Counted from the stretch's first letter, positions 19,385 through 28,259 are shown. The stretch is DNA of 64,000 bases from Paeniglutamicibacter antarcticus (GCF_900010755.1 NZ_CZJT01000101.1:124001-188000), one strand, 5' to 3'. The notes: generated by a model not told the origin, from the letters alone. Made by a program: numbers and translations.

Positions 19385-19416
19385 ACCGCTTTCGCACGAC
19401 CACCTGCACCGTTAAC

Positions 19417-19459
19417 GACAGCGGGCTCCGGAGGGAAAATCCCTCCGGGGCCTGCTGTC
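19417..19459. terminator. terminator hairpin beside the displaced purL fragment
   Basis: A 19-bp stem with two non-Watson-Crick pairs joins 19417-19435 to 19441-19459 around AAAAT. It lies 11 bases beyond the stop of the purL fragment, in the position that the active purL has its own hairpin (20991-21024). Both loops are flanked by GGAGGG and CCCTCC, so the hairpins look homologous although their outer stems differ. Confidence 0.75.
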
Positions 19460-19469
19460 TCAAACAGGC

Positions 19470-19686
19470 TTAGCCGAAGTACTTCGGCAGGGTTGCCTCG
19501 TGCGCTTCGCGCAGTTCGGCAAGGTCCAGGTCGAACTGACCCTGGATTTCCAGCGAGGTGGCCGAGGCATCAACAACACCGATGCGTGCAACCGGGAAGT
19601 TGCGTGCGGTAGTCATGTCGTTGAAGCGGACCGCAACGAGTGCGCGGGCCAGGGATTCGGAGAACAGCGCGGTGAAGGCGTCGACG
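19470..19686 (-). pseudogene. purL: displaced 3' fragment of purL
   Basis: On the minus strand this is a second copy of the last part of purL, including the stop codon (TAA, 19470-19472). Aligned by hand with 21041-21275, it matches at 202 of 217 positions with one 18-nt gap. The gap removes one of two GGACC direct repeats and the bases between them, in frame. Homology stops abruptly at 19686 after an 18-bp perfect match. There is no start codon or upstream coding part, so it is a relic, presumably the original purL end displaced by an insertion or the end left by a recombination event. Confidence 0.93.
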
Positions 19687-19743
19687 AGCGCAACATTCGA
19701 ACAGTTCGAGCGCGAGTAGCGACGCTCTACGTAAGAACTTATA

Positions 19744-19790
19744 AGTAGTTGTAAGAATTATTCTTATAACTACTAATAACCTGTCATAAT
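19744..19790 (+). promoter_or_regulatory. palindromic operator and putative leaderless promoter of the AAA ATPase gene
   Basis: An AT-rich 31-bp imperfect palindrome pairs 19744-19758 with 19760-19774 (one G-T mismatch, T at the centre). CATAAT at 19785-19790 resembles a -10 box and ends six bases before the ATG at 19797. No Shine-Dalgarno sequence is present, so transcription probably begins at the start codon. The palindrome covers the expected -35 region and could be an autoregulatory operator or an element-borne recombination site. Confidence 0.55.
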
Positions 19791-19796
19791 CTTAGA

Positions 19797-20972
19797 ATGG
19801 AACCCGAACTCAACCCGTACAACCCTGGATCTGGCGTTCAGCCACCGTTTCTGGCAGGTAGACAGCCTGAAATCGATGCATTCGATCTCTTGGTTGCGCG
19901 AACAAAGCTGTCGCGCCACAGTAGATCAATGATGCTCAGCGGGTTACGTGGAGTCGGAAAGACTGTACTACTTAATCGTTTACGTGGAATTGCGCGAGCG
20001 CATGACTGGCTGACCATCAAGATTGAAGCGCAGACTGGCGAGTCCGCAGCCAGAGACGTTCGGAACGTCCTTGCTCGGGAACTTCAAATCGCATCCCGCC
20101 GGTATGTGCCACGATCGAGTGAAGCTGTGTTCAAGTCCATGCTTCAAACGGTTTCATCCTTCGGGGCAACTTTTGGCGTGTCTGGGATTTCGCTCGGCGT
20201 GGAGCTGGACCCTTCTCGCGCACGTACGGGCGTGGTGGACATTGACTTGAGGGACGTCATTGAAGACGTGGCGTACGCAATGCGAGCGGCCCGCCAAGGC
20301 TTCGTAATATTCATCGATGAGATGCAAGATCTCGACGAGGAACTTTTGGTGGCGCTCATTACTGCGCAGCACCATGCCGGACAAAATGAGTTGCCGTTCT
20401 TCGTGGTCGGAGCTGGCCTGCCCAATCTTCCGGCGCGGTTGGCCGAGGCCCGAAGTTATGCCGAGCGGCTTTTTGACTATCGAGTCATCGGAAAGCTCAC
20501 TCAAGCGGAAACAGAAGATTCGTTTGTGATACCCGCGAAATCAGTTGGCCCCTCATACTCCGATGAAGCATTGGGAATGCTCGTGAATGCATCCGGAGGG
20601 TATCCATATTTCATTCAAGAGTTCGGCAGCGCCATGTGGAACGTGGCGCTTTCACATCCCTTTCAGCCTGACGATGCTATTGCGGCGATCCAGGCAGGAT
20701 TGCTTCGGCTTGATTCGGGATTCTTTCCGTCCCGGTGGGATCGTGCCACGCCCAAGGAACGTGAATACATGCTTGCCATGGCTGTAGATGGGGATGAACC
20801 GTCCAGCACGCGTGTGGTTGCAGATCGCCTGGGAACGAAAGTGACAAGCTTGGGGCCTCATCGCGCTCAATTGATTGCAAAGGGTCTCGTTTACTCGCCC
20901 GAGTACGGAGAGATCGCTTTCACGGTTCCAGGAATGGCTGATTTTATTCGTAGGCAAAACCTTGAACGGTAA
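19797..20972 (+). CDS. stand-alone AAA/ORC-like ATPase
   Basis: The 391-residue protein is a STAND/ORC-type AAA ATPase. Walker A is GLRGVGKT (about residues 43-50), Walker B FVIFIDEMQD (about 168-177). A sensor-like VVGAGLPNL follows, then ASGGYPYFIQEFG, and a C-terminal winged-helix-like region (TPKEREYMLAMAVDGDEP to ELIAKGLVYSPE-type). Such proteins bind ATP and often act with a partner on DNA or in defence, but this family has no firm role. It is alone, with no partner gene on either side, and flanked by two copies of the purL 3' end. Its base composition differs from the neighbours: 30 of 60 bases are G/C in 20581-20640. This suggests horizontal acquisition. Confidence 0.82.
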   Translation: MEPELNPYNPGSGVQPPFLAGRQPEIDAFDLLVARTKLSRHSRSMMLSGLRGVGKTVLLNRLRGIARAHDWLTIKIEAQTGESAARDVRNVLARELQIASRRYVPRSSEAVFKSMLQTVSSFGATFGVSGISLGVELDPSRARTGVVDIDLRDVIEDVAYAMRAARQGFVIFIDEMQDLDEELLVALITAQHHAGQNELPFFVVGAGLPNLPARLAEARSYAERLFDYRVIGKLTQAETEDSFVIPAKSVGPSYSDEALGMLVNASGGYPYFIQEFGSAMWNVALSHPFQPDDAIAAIQAGLLRLDSGFFPSRWDRATPKEREYMLAMAVDGDEPSSTRVVADRLGTKVTSLGPHRAQLIAKGLVYSPEYGEIAFTVPGMADFIRRQNLER

Positions 20973-20990
20973 GCGAGGTTAAACGGAAAC

Positions 20991-21024
20991 GGGACGGTTG
21001 GAGGGAAATCCCTCCAACCGTCCC
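20991..21024. terminator. shared terminator of purL and the AAA ATPase gene
   Basis: A perfect 15-bp stem pairs 20991-21005 with 21010-21024 around the loop AAAT. It sits between the convergent stops of the ATPase gene (20972) and purL (21041) and can serve both. Confidence 0.82.
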
Positions 21025-21040
21025 GCCGACTGAGACTGAT

Positions 21041-23368
21041 TTAGCCGAAGTGCTTCGGCAGGGTTGCCTCGTGCGCTTCGCGCAGCTCGGCAAGGTCCAG
21101 GTCGAACTGACCCTGGATTTCCAACGACGTGGCCGCGGCATCAACAACACCGAGGCGGAGCACCGGGAAGTTGCGTGCTGTGGTCATGTCGTTGAAGCGG
21201 ACCTCTTCCGAGCGTGGGACCGCAACGAGTGCGCGGGCCTGGGACTCGGAGAACAGTGCGGTGAAGGCGTCGACGCCGTCACGGTTGCAAAGGTCTTCGA
21301 GGGAGACACGGGCGCCAACGTTGTAACGCAGTGCCATTTCGCCCAGGGCGGCACCCAAGCCGCCCTCGGAGAGGTCGTGGGCCGAGTCGATCATGCCATC
21401 GCGCGAAGCGTTGATCAGGATCGCGCCCAGGGCCTTCTCGGCACCCAGGTTCACCTTCGGAGGCAAGCCGCCGAGGTGTCCGCGGATGTTTGCGAATTCC
21501 GAACCGTCCAACTCGTCGAACGTGGTGCCCAACAGGTAGATGGCCTGGCCGTCGGCATCAGCGCGCCAGCCCGACGGGGTGCGGCGTGCCACGTCGTCGA
21601 ACTTGCCGAGCATTGCCACCACCGGGGTCGGGTGGATCGGGGTGTCGCCGGTCTGGTTGTACAGGGACACGTTGCCGCCGGTGACCGGGACGCCGAGTTC
21701 CATGCAGCCGTCGGACAGGCCGCGGATGGCCTCGGCGAGCTGCCACATGACATCGGAATCTTCCGGGGAGCCGAAGTTCAGGCAGTCGGAGACGGCCATC
21801 GGCACGGCGCCGGAGGTTGCCACGTTGCGGTAGGACTCGGAGAGAGCCAACTGAGCGCCGTGGTACGGGTCAAGGAAGGTGTAGCGGCCGTTGGCGTCGG
21901 TGGCCAGGGCCACGCCCAGGCCGGTCTCTTCGTCAACACGGATCACGCCGGCGTCGTCCGGGGTTGCAAGCGCGGTGTTGCCGCCCACGTAACGGTCGTA
22001 CTGGTTGGTGATCCAGGACTTGTCGCACATGTTCGGTGAAGCCATCAGCTCAACCAATGCCGCCTTCAGCTCCTCGCCGGTGGCCGGCAGGTTGGCGCCG
22101 GCTTCCGAGGACTTGAAGGTGTCGGCTTGCAGGGCGTCCTGCCATTCCGGGCGGGCGTACGGGCGGTCGTAGACCGGGCCGTCGTGTGCCACGGTGCGCG
22201 GATCGACGTCAACAATGACTTCGCCGTCCCACTTGATGATCAGGCGGCCGGTGTCGGTGACCTCGCCCAGCCAGGAGTACTCAACTGCCCACTTGTCCAT
22301 GGTCGCTTCGAAGGCTTCGATGTTCTCCGGGGAGACCACTGCCATCATGCGTTCCTGGGACTCGGACATCAGGATTTCGCCCGGGGTCAGGGTCGGGTCG
22401 CGCAGCAGGACGGAGGTCAGTTCGACCTCCATGCCACCGTCGCCGTTGGAGGCAAGCTCGGAGGTGGCGCAGGAGATGCCTGCGGCGCCGAGGTCCTGGA
22501 TGCCCTCAACCAGGGAACCCTTGAACAGCTCCAGGCAGCATTCGATCAGGATCTTCTCGGCGAACGGGTCGCCTACCTGCACGGCCGGGCGCTTGGACGG
22601 CTTGGTGTCGTCGAAGGTTTCCGAGGACAGGATGGAGGCGCCGCCAATGCCGTCGCCGCCGGTGCGTGCACCGAAGAGCACTACCTTGTTTCCCTTGCCC
22701 GACGCGTTGGCCAGGCGGATGTCCTCGTGGCGCATGACGCCAACTGCCAGTGCGTTCACCAGCGGGTTGCCCTGGTAGACGGAGTCGAAGACCATTTCGC
22801 CGCCGATGTTCGGCAAGCCCAGCGAGTTGCCGTAGCCGCCGATGCCGGCAACGGCACCGTGGATGACGCGGGCGGTGTCCGGGTGGTCGATGGCGCCGAA
22901 GCGCAACGGGTCCATCACGGCCACCGGGCGTGCGCCCATGGAGATGATGTCACGCACGATGCCGCCGATGCCGGTTGCCGCACCCTGGTACGGCTCGATC
23001 ATCGTCGGGGAGTTGTGCGATTCGATCTTGAAGGTCACGGCCCAGCCGTCGCCCAGGTTGGTCACACCGGCGTTTTCGCCGATGCCAACGAGCATGTCCT
23101 TCTTCATTTCCTCGGTGACCTTGTCGCCGAACTGGCGCAGGTGGTTCTTCGAGGACTTGTAGGAGCAGTGCTCGGACCACATGACCGAGTACATGGCCAG
23201 TTCCGCCGCGGTGGGGCGGCGGCCCAGGACCTTGACTACTTCTTCGAATTCGTTCTGCTTCAGGCCAAGCTCGGCCCAGGGCAGTTCGGTCTCGGGGGTC
23301 GCGGCGGCGTTGGCCACTGTGTCCATGTTGAACTTCTTCTGCTCTGCAGTCTGTTCCGCGGCGCTCAC
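21041..23368 (-). CDS. purL: phosphoribosylformylglycinamidine synthase subunit PurL
   Basis: PurL catalyses the ATP-dependent conversion of FGAR to FGAM in de novo purine synthesis, working with PurQ and PurS. The 775-residue length fits the small, three-subunit-type PurL. Visible landmarks are [15 protein letters not shown] near residue 70, [21 protein letters not shown], the glycine-rich [13 protein letters not shown] and the C-terminal [16 protein letters not shown]. The start is GTG 23368, with GGAGG six bases upstream, overlapping the purQ stop by four bases. The last 235 bases are the parent or the replacement of the fragment at 19470-19686. The gene is intact, so the islet junction does not disrupt it. 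Confidence 0.97.
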   Translation of the reverse strand: MSAAEQTAEQKKFNMDTVANAAATPETELPWAELGLKQNEFEEVVKVLGRRPTAAELAMYSVMWSEHCSYKSSKNHLRQFGDKVTEEMKKDMLVGIGENAGVTNLGDGWAVTFKIESHNSPTMIEPYQGAATGIGGIVRDIISMGARPVAVMDPLRFGAIDHPDTARVIHGAVAGIGGYGNSLGLPNIGGEMVFDSVYQGNPLVNALAVGVMRHEDIRLANASGKGNKVVLFGARTGGDGIGGASILSSETFDDTKPSKRPAVQVGDPFAEKILIECCLELFKGSLVEGIQDLGAAGISCATSELASNGDGGMEVELTSVLLRDPTLTPGEILMSESQERMMAVVSPENIEAFEATMDKWAVEYSWLGEVTDTGRLIIKWDGEVIVDVDPRTVAHDGPVYDRPYARPEWQDALQADTFKSSEAGANLPATGEELKAALVELMASPNMCDKSWITNQYDRYVGGNTALATPDDAGVIRVDEETGLGVALATDANGRYTFLDPYHGAQLALSESYRNVATSGAVPMAVSDCLNFGSPEDSDVMWQLAEAIRGLSDGCMELGVPVTGGNVSLYNQTGDTPIHPTPVVAMLGKFDDVARRTPSGWRADADGQAIYLLGTTFDELDGSEFANIRGHLGGLPPKVNLGAEKALGAILINASRDGMIDSAHDLSEGGLGAALGEMALRYNVGARVSLEDLCNRDGVDAFTALFSESQARALVAVPRSEEVRFNDMTTARNFPVLRLGVVDAAATSLEIQGQFDLDLAELREAHEATLPKHFG

Positions 23369-24120
23369 TTCTGGCCTCCAACAAGGTGGGTCAGGACGGA
23401 GGTGAAGAACCCCAGTCCGTCGGTTCCGGTGTGGTCCGGGCCGTAGCCGGCCTCGATTGCGTGCTCCGGGTGCGGCATGAGGCCCACCACGTTGCCCGCG
23501 GCATTGGTGATGCCTGCAATGTTGCGGCGGGAACCGTTCGGGTTCCAGCCGACGTAGCTGAAGGCCACGCGGCCCTCGGCCTCAAGGGCGTCGAGGGTCT
23601 TTTCATCGGCCACGTACTGGCCGTCCTGGTTCTTCAGCACGATGGTGATTTCCTCACCCTGTGCGTACTGGTTGGTCCAGGCGGTTGAATTGTTTTCCAC
23701 GCGCAAAACCTGGTCGCGGCACAGGAACTTCAGGTGATCATTCTTGATCATCGAGCCCGGCAGCAAGTGCGATTCGGTCAGGATCTGGAAACCGTTGCAG
23801 ATGCCCAAAACCGGCAGCTTGGCGTCGGAGTTCGCTGCATCGATGATCTTGTCCATCATCGGTGCGAAGCGGGCGATGGCACCTGCACGCAGGTAGTCGC
23901 CATAGGAGAAGCCACCGGGAATGATCACTGCGTCGACGTTCTGCAGGTCGTTATCGGCGTGCCACAGGGACACTGCCTCGGCCCCGGTCATCCGCACGGC
24001 GCGAGCTGCGTCGCGGTCGTCCAGGGTTCCGGGGAACGTGATGACACCGATGCGGGCGCCATTCAACTCGGTGTTCGGCGTCGAGTAATCGCCGATCAAT
24101 GGAAGTTCGGTTGCGCTCAT
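23365..24120 (-). CDS. purQ: phosphoribosylformylglycinamidine synthase subunit PurQ
   Basis: PurQ is the class I glutamine amidotransferase subunit that supplies ammonia to PurL. The 251-residue protein has the nucleophile motif [12 protein letters not shown] (Cys in the GICNG elbow) and the catalytic His and Glu in [10 protein letters not shown]. It begins [17 protein letters not shown], where the family usually has a G-x-x-x-I-x-F-P start. Its stop overlaps the purL start, and its ATG overlaps the purS stop by one base. The three genes are therefore translated as one unit. Confidence 0.97.
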   Translation of the reverse strand: MSATELPLIGDYSTPNTELNGARIGVITFPGTLDDRDAARAVRMTGAEAVSLWHADNDLQNVDAVIIPGGFSYGDYLRAGAIARFAPMMDKIIDAANSDAKLPVLGICNGFQILTESHLLPGSMIKNDHLKFLCRDQVLRVENNSTAWTNQYAQGEEITIVLKNQDGQYVADEKTLDALEAEGRVAFSYVGWNPNGSRRNIAGITNAAGNVVGLMPHPEHAIEAGYGPDHTGTDGLGFFTSVLTHLVGGQK

Positions 24121-24371
24121 TAGTCTGCGACAACCTCGACGTTGACAACGTCTTCAATAACCGGGTTGGAGAGGAGGGTTTCGGCCGCCGTGCGGGCCTG
24201 TGCCAAGATTTCCTCGGTCACCTCGCCGTCGACGGTCAATTCGAAACGCTTGCCCTGACGAACCTGGCTAAAAGCGGTGAAGCCGAGACGGGGCAGTGCT
24301 CCGACGATGGCCTTACCCTGCGGGTCAAGAATCTCGGGCTTGGGCATAACATCAACAACGATCCGGGGCAT
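24120..24371 (-). CDS. purS: phosphoribosylformylglycinamidine synthase subunit PurS
   Basis: This 83-residue protein ([20 protein letters not shown]) is the small structural subunit that bridges PurL and PurQ in the FGAM synthase complex. It opens the purS-purQ-purL operon. The stop TAA overlaps the purQ ATG (TAATG). GGAGAACCCGG lies just upstream of the start. The 201-base gap to the divergent YchJ-like gene must hold the operon promoter; I could not pick out a convincing -35/-10 pair there. Confidence 0.96.
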   Translation of the reverse strand: MPRIVVDVMPKPEILDPQGKAIVGALPRLGFTAFSQVRQGKRFELTVDGEVTEEILAQARTAAETLLSNPVIEDVVNVEVVAD

Positions 24372-24572
24372 CCGGGTTCTCCTGTGCGCGAAGGGTGGTT
24401 AAACGCTTGCGGAGGTGCCGTCTCACGCCAAGGTGTCGGCGCTCCGCGAGCTTGCTCACCAAGTCTACCGGTTCGCCTTCGTTCCGCTGATTCAGGCCGT
24501 CACCGCGGTGGTGTTTCCCCGTGATAGCTACCGACGAGTATCTGTGGATCAGTGTGCGCTTAAGCTGTTTAG

Positions 24573-24974
24573 ATGGATAAAGATGAACGCTGCCCATGCA
24601 ATACGGGTGAAATCTACGGTTCCTGCTGTGGTCGATATCACCTCGGCTATGTGGATCCGCTGGCCACGGCATGGCCCGCAAGCGCGGTTGAGTTGATGCG
24701 TTCGCGCTACAGCGCCTTCGCATTGATGCTTCCGGAGTACCTGCTGGCCACGTGGCATCCGAGCACCCGCCCCGAGGTGCTCCAGCTTGACGAGGCGATC
24801 GTGTGGAAGAACCTGGAAATCGTGAGCACCGAGGCCGGTGGGCCTTTCGATAAGGAGGGCGTCGTGGAGTTCGTGGCCCGCTACGCGCTGCTGGGCCAGC
24901 GCGAATACCAGCACGAGGTCAGTGACTTCGTCCGCGAGGGCGGCCGCTGGTACTACCTGGATGCTGTGGACTAG
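24573..24974 (+). CDS. YchJ-like SEC-C motif family protein
   Basis: The 133-residue protein starts CPCNTGEIYGSCCGRYHLG, a Cys-rich, SEC-C-like metal-binding motif. It continues with ELMRSRYSAFALMLPEYLLATWHPSTRPE, the conserved core of YchJ/UPF0225 proteins, whose fold resembles NTF2. It probably binds zinc; the biological role is unknown. It is transcribed away from the purS operon. The next gene in the same direction begins 97 bases downstream. Confidence 0.87.
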   Translation: MDKDERCPCNTGEIYGSCCGRYHLGYVDPLATAWPASAVELMRSRYSAFALMLPEYLLATWHPSTRPEVLQLDEAIVWKNLEIVSTEAGGPFDKEGVVEFVARYALLGQREYQHEVSDFVREGGRWYYLDAVD

Positions 24975-25071
24975 GACTCGCTCGCGAATAAAATGGATTG
25001 TGTACTGGTTGGTACAAATGGAGCGGTCATTGTTCCGCCCAGAACTTCCACCACCGAAAGAGGTCGCCACG

Positions 25072-26013
25072 ATGAGTGAACAGACGATGAAAGCCATGGC
25101 CTACAAGGGCTACGGGGGCCTCGACAAGCTGGAGCAGCTCGAGCTGCCCCGCCCCAAGGTCGGGCCCGGCAGCGTGCTGATCCGCGTGAAGGCCGCGGGC
25201 GTGAACCCTGTGGACTGGAAGATCATGGGCGGCTACCTGGATGCGATCATGAATGTCACCTTCCCGGTCATTCCCGGATGGGACGTTGCCGGCGTCGTCG
25301 AGGCAGTCGGCTTTGACACCCCTGAGTTCAAGGTCGGCGACGAGGTCTACGCCTACGGCCGACGCGACAGCGTGCACTTCGGTTCCTTCGCCGAATACAT
25401 GGTGCTTCCCGCTTCCTCTGTTGCGCACAAGCCTGCCTCCCTGTCTTGGGAAGAGGCGGCCGCACTGCCGCTGACAGGCCTCACCGCCCAGCGGACCCTC
25501 GACGCGCTTGAGCTGAAGTCCGGGCAAACCCTGTTGATCCACAACGGATCAGGCGGTGCCGGGCAGGCTGCGATTCAGATCGCCACCAATGCCGGGGTCA
25601 ATGTCATCGCCACCGCTTCCCCGCAGAACCACGACCTGCTCCGTGGCCTTGGTGCGACACCCGTGGCCCGCGGCGAGGGGCTCGTTGAGCGTGTGCGCGA
25701 GCTGGCACCGGAGGGCGTTGATGCAGTAGCCGATTTCCACGGCGAGGCACTTGAAACCACCCTGGCGGTGCTGAAGGAATCGGAAACCCATGCCTCGGTG
25801 GCCGACGGTTCCGTGGCCGCGCACGGAGGGCACTACATCTGGGTGCGGCCCGAGGCCAAGGAGCTTGACCGGCTCAGCGCGTTGGTGGATAACGGAAAGC
25901 TGAAGGTCAACGTCGTCTCCGCCCGCCCCATGCAGGAGGCTGCCGCAGCATTTGGCGAAAGCATGGCCGGCAAGACCGCGGGCAAGATCGTTCTGACGGA
26001 GTTCACCAACTAA
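25072..26013 (+). CDS. NADP-dependent zinc-free alcohol dehydrogenase/quinone oxidoreductase
   Basis: A medium-chain reductase of 313 residues from ATG 25072; the open frame extends further upstream, but AAAGAGG precedes this ATG and family members begin MKAMAYKGYG. It has the GroES-like N-terminal domain, GWDVAGVVEAVG, and the nucleotide-binding GSGGAGQAAIQIA. It lacks the catalytic and structural zinc ligands of alcohol dehydrogenases. It is therefore of the quinone-oxidoreductase type, reducing small quinones or enones with NADPH. Confidence 0.9.
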   Translation: MSEQTMKAMAYKGYGGLDKLEQLELPRPKVGPGSVLIRVKAAGVNPVDWKIMGGYLDAIMNVTFPVIPGWDVAGVVEAVGFDTPEFKVGDEVYAYGRRDSVHFGSFAEYMVLPASSVAHKPASLSWEEAAALPLTGLTAQRTLDALELKSGQTLLIHNGSGGAGQAAIQIATNAGVNVIATASPQNHDLLRGLGATPVARGEGLVERVRELAPEGVDAVADFHGEALETTLAVLKESETHASVADGSVAAHGGHYIWVRPEAKELDRLSALVDNGKLKVNVVSARPMQEAAAAFGESMAGKTAGKIVLTEFTN

Positions 26014-26300
26014 CGACAGTGGTTTCTCCTGGGCTGCGGCATAGGGAAAGCTGGCGTTCAACAGCCGCCGGATGATGCAGGAAGGTCCTGCCGCTGGGCG
26101 AAGCGGCTAGTGGAAAACCGATTGGAATGTCATACCTTGACGCTGCATGAAGTCGGGATTTTCAGAGGAAAGACCAGCGTAGATGGATTCTTGCGGATGG
26201 CCTTGTGGCACTTGTGTGACTGAACGGAGTCGTTGTAGTCCGGTGAAGAGCCTATGCTTGGCCGTTCTGACTAATTCTGTTTTGCTGGGGGAACTTCATC
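26014..26300. other. 287-base intergenic gap
   Basis: No coding frame with convincing codon use or start was found. A short stem, GCCGCT/AGCGGC at about 26090-26107, may end the oxidoreductase transcript. The bases just before 26301 hold the SD sequence GGGGGAAC for the next gene. Confidence 0.5.
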
Positions 26301-27230
26301 ATGAGCAATAACTGGGGGCCTTTGCCCGCCCAAAAAACTTCACGCACGCTCAAGTGGTGGCTTGTTGCCGCCGCTGTAGCTGTTCTGTTTATCCTCTTGC
26401 TGGTGTTCCTGCCGATCCTGACATTCTTCTTGAGCATGATTGCCTTTGTGGTGGGACTAATTGCCCTGGCCTTCGGCCGCGTTCGTTGGGCGCGCATTGG
26501 CAACCGCAAGTCAGCGGCCGGCGTCATGGGTGGCGCGGTTGTCACGTTCGTAGTCTCTACAGTCATCGTGGGTCTTAGCTTGCCCACCGAAACCAGCACG
26601 GTTAGGCCGTTGGCAGGCACCGAGATTCCAGCTTCGGCACAGGAGGCGACGCTAGCCAGTTTCGTGGACCAGGCCTGCGACGCCGACCACCTCGTGATGA
26701 CTCAGGGAAATGAAAGCAACTACTGCGACAAGAACGACTTGGGGGCTTTCGTGTGGGTCGGGCAAACGGCCCACGACCAGACGGAAGCGAAGGCCGCCGC
26801 CGAAGTTAAAGCCAAGACGGAAAAGCTGGCGGAACAGAAGGCCGCCGCCGAAGCTAAAGCCAAGACGGAAAAGCTGGCGGAACAGAGGGCCGCCGCCGAA
26901 GTCAAAGCCAAGGAAGAAGCGACTAAGCAGAAGGATGCGGAGAAAAAAGCCACAGAGGAGAAGGCCGCCGCCGAAGCCAAAGTCAAGGCCAAAAAGGATG
27001 CCGAACGGAAGGCAGAAGCAGCTGCAGCAGCGAGAGAAGCTGCGGCCGCCAAGGAACTGGCTGATCGGCAAGCCGAGGTGGAGAGCTTCGTCGAAGACAC
27101 CGCTGGCTCTTCCGCCTATTACGCGAATTGCACAGCGGTAAAGGCAGCTGGCGCCGACCCGATCTACTCGGGCGATCCTGGGTACAGCCGAAAGCTCGAC
27201 CGCGATGGGGACGGCGTCGGCTGCGAATGA
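26301..27230 (+). CDS. membrane protein with coiled-coil repeats and excalibur domain
   Basis: The 309-residue protein starts with two or three hydrophobic segments (about residues 18-55 and 70-92). An external region follows, then a highly charged Ala/Lys/Glu coiled coil (about 155-265). It ends with an excalibur calcium-binding domain, YYANCTAVKAAGADPIYSGD and DRDGDGVGCE. The final D-x-D-x-D-G loop would bind calcium and the two Cys could form a disulfide. Its stop codon overlaps the start of the HNH lipoprotein gene (ATGA), so the two are translationally coupled. Excalibur domains are often found with extracellular nucleases, which fits this neighbour. Confidence 0.83.
   Translation: MSNNWGPLPAQKTSRTLKWWLVAAAVAVLFILLLVFLPILTFFLSMIAFVVGLIALAFGRVRWARIGNRKSAAGVMGGAVVTFVVSTVIVGLSLPTETSTVRPLAGTEIPASAQEATLASFVDQACDADHLVMTQGNESNYCDKNDLGAFVWVGQTAHDQTEAKAAAEVKAKTEKLAEQKAAAEAKAKTEKLAEQRAAAEVKAKEEATKQKDAEKKATEEKAAAEAKVKAKKDAERKAEAAAAAREAAAAKELADRQAEVESFVEDTAGSSAYYANCTAVKAAGADPIYSGDPGYSRKLDRDGDGVGCE
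26790..26885 (+). repeat. 48-bp tandem repeat in the coiled coil
   Basis: Two near-identical 48-base units (26790-26837 and 26838-26885) each encode 16 residues of the KAAAEVKAKTEKLAEQ type. A third partial copy continues to about 26916. The unit is in frame, so copy-number change would alter coiled-coil length only. Confidence 0.88.
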
Positions 27231-28090
27231 CGGACCGTCCGCGCGGATCTGGACTGTTCATTGTGGGTACTATCTTGGTGCTGTGCCTGGCTGGCTGCGA
27301 CGTGCAGAGCAACGCGGCTTCGATACCTGAACCGCTGACCATTCACTCTGAGGCCGCGACCCTCGAACCGATCGTCGTGTGGTCTGAAGAGCCGATAGTT
27401 GAGGCTGCCATCGAGTCTGTGGCTCAGCCACGGATCGAAACCCCGAGCGCCACGGGCGGAACGCCTGTGCCTGGTGCCGCGCCGCCGATGTCTTCGCCCA
27501 AAAACGGGACTGTGCTTGCGCAACTTGAAACTATCGAAGTAAAGGGTCGGGCACCGAAGACCGGGTACGACCGGAGCCTCTTTGGGGCTGGGTGGAAGGA
27601 CCCGGATGGGAACGGATGCGACGCCCGCAATGATGTCCTAGGCCGCGACCTTCAGAATGCAACCGCGAAACCCGGGACACGTGGATGTGTAATTATCAGT
27701 GGAATTCTCCAAGACCCTTTCACCGGACAGCGGATCGACTTCGTCCGCGGGCAGGGGACCAGCACGAAGGTCCAGATCGACCACATTGTCGCTTTGTCGG
27801 ATGCATGGCAGAAAGGCGCCCAACAAATGAGCGCCCAAGAACGTCTGGTCTTTGCCAACGATCCGCTCAACCTTTTGGCGGCCGATGGGCCAACTAACGC
27901 GTCCAAGGGTGACGGAGACTCAGCGACCTGGTTGCCACCCGACAAAGGATTTCGTTGCGATTACGTTGCCCGTCAAACCGCAGTGAAAGCCAAACATGGG
28001 CTATGGATGACAAAAGCCGAGCGCGGCGCCATCCACAGCGTGATCACCAGCCAATGCCCGGGCATGAAGGCACTTGCGACAGCCGACTGA
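27227..28090 (+). CDS. lipoprotein HNH nuclease (DUF1524 family)
   Basis: Starting at ATG 27227, this 287-residue protein has a signal peptide ending in the lipobox LAGC (Cys about residue 24), so it should be anchored to the outer face of the membrane. After a linker it has a DUF1524/HNH domain: LFGAGWKDPDGNGCDARNDVLGRDL, then DHIVALSDAWQKGA with the DH of the HNH motif, and FANDPLNLLAADGPTNASKGD with the Asn. Cys residues nearby suggest disulfides. The overlap with the excalibur protein supports a calcium-dependent extracellular pair. Nutritional use of DNA, uptake or competition are all possible. Confidence 0.86.
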   Translation: MTDRPRGSGLFIVGTILVLCLAGCDVQSNAASIPEPLTIHSEAATLEPIVVWSEEPIVEAAIESVAQPRIETPSATGGTPVPGAAPPMSSPKNGTVLAQLETIEVKGRAPKTGYDRSLFGAGWKDPDGNGCDARNDVLGRDLQNATAKPGTRGCVIISGILQDPFTGQRIDFVRGQGTSTKVQIDHIVALSDAWQKGAQQMSAQERLVFANDPLNLLAADGPTNASKGDGDSATWLPPDKGFRCDYVARQTAVKAKHGLWMTKAERGAIHSVITSQCPGMKALATAD

Positions 28091-28259
28091 AGAGTCGCGA
28101 AATACGGAGACGGTAGCGTTGATCGGGCATCGAGCCCCGGATCCGACCCAAACGTGAACGCCGTCAAAGCTGATCAACGGAGCTCGCACGAGAAATTAGG
28201 ATATTGGGCGATAGGAAATTGGGTGGAGGGATGGCATCCGACCGTTTGCCTGCGTGAAC

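Noticed and set aside
19500..19748. 82-codon plus-strand open frame
   Set aside because: It runs antisense through the purL relic and into the islet junction; no start signal or homology.
22127..23446. 439-codon plus-strand open frame
   Set aside because: It is antisense to purL, whose motifs are complete.
26790..26930. CRISPR-like repeat array
   Set aside because: The 48-bp units are directly adjacent, in frame, and encode a coiled coil. There are no spacers.
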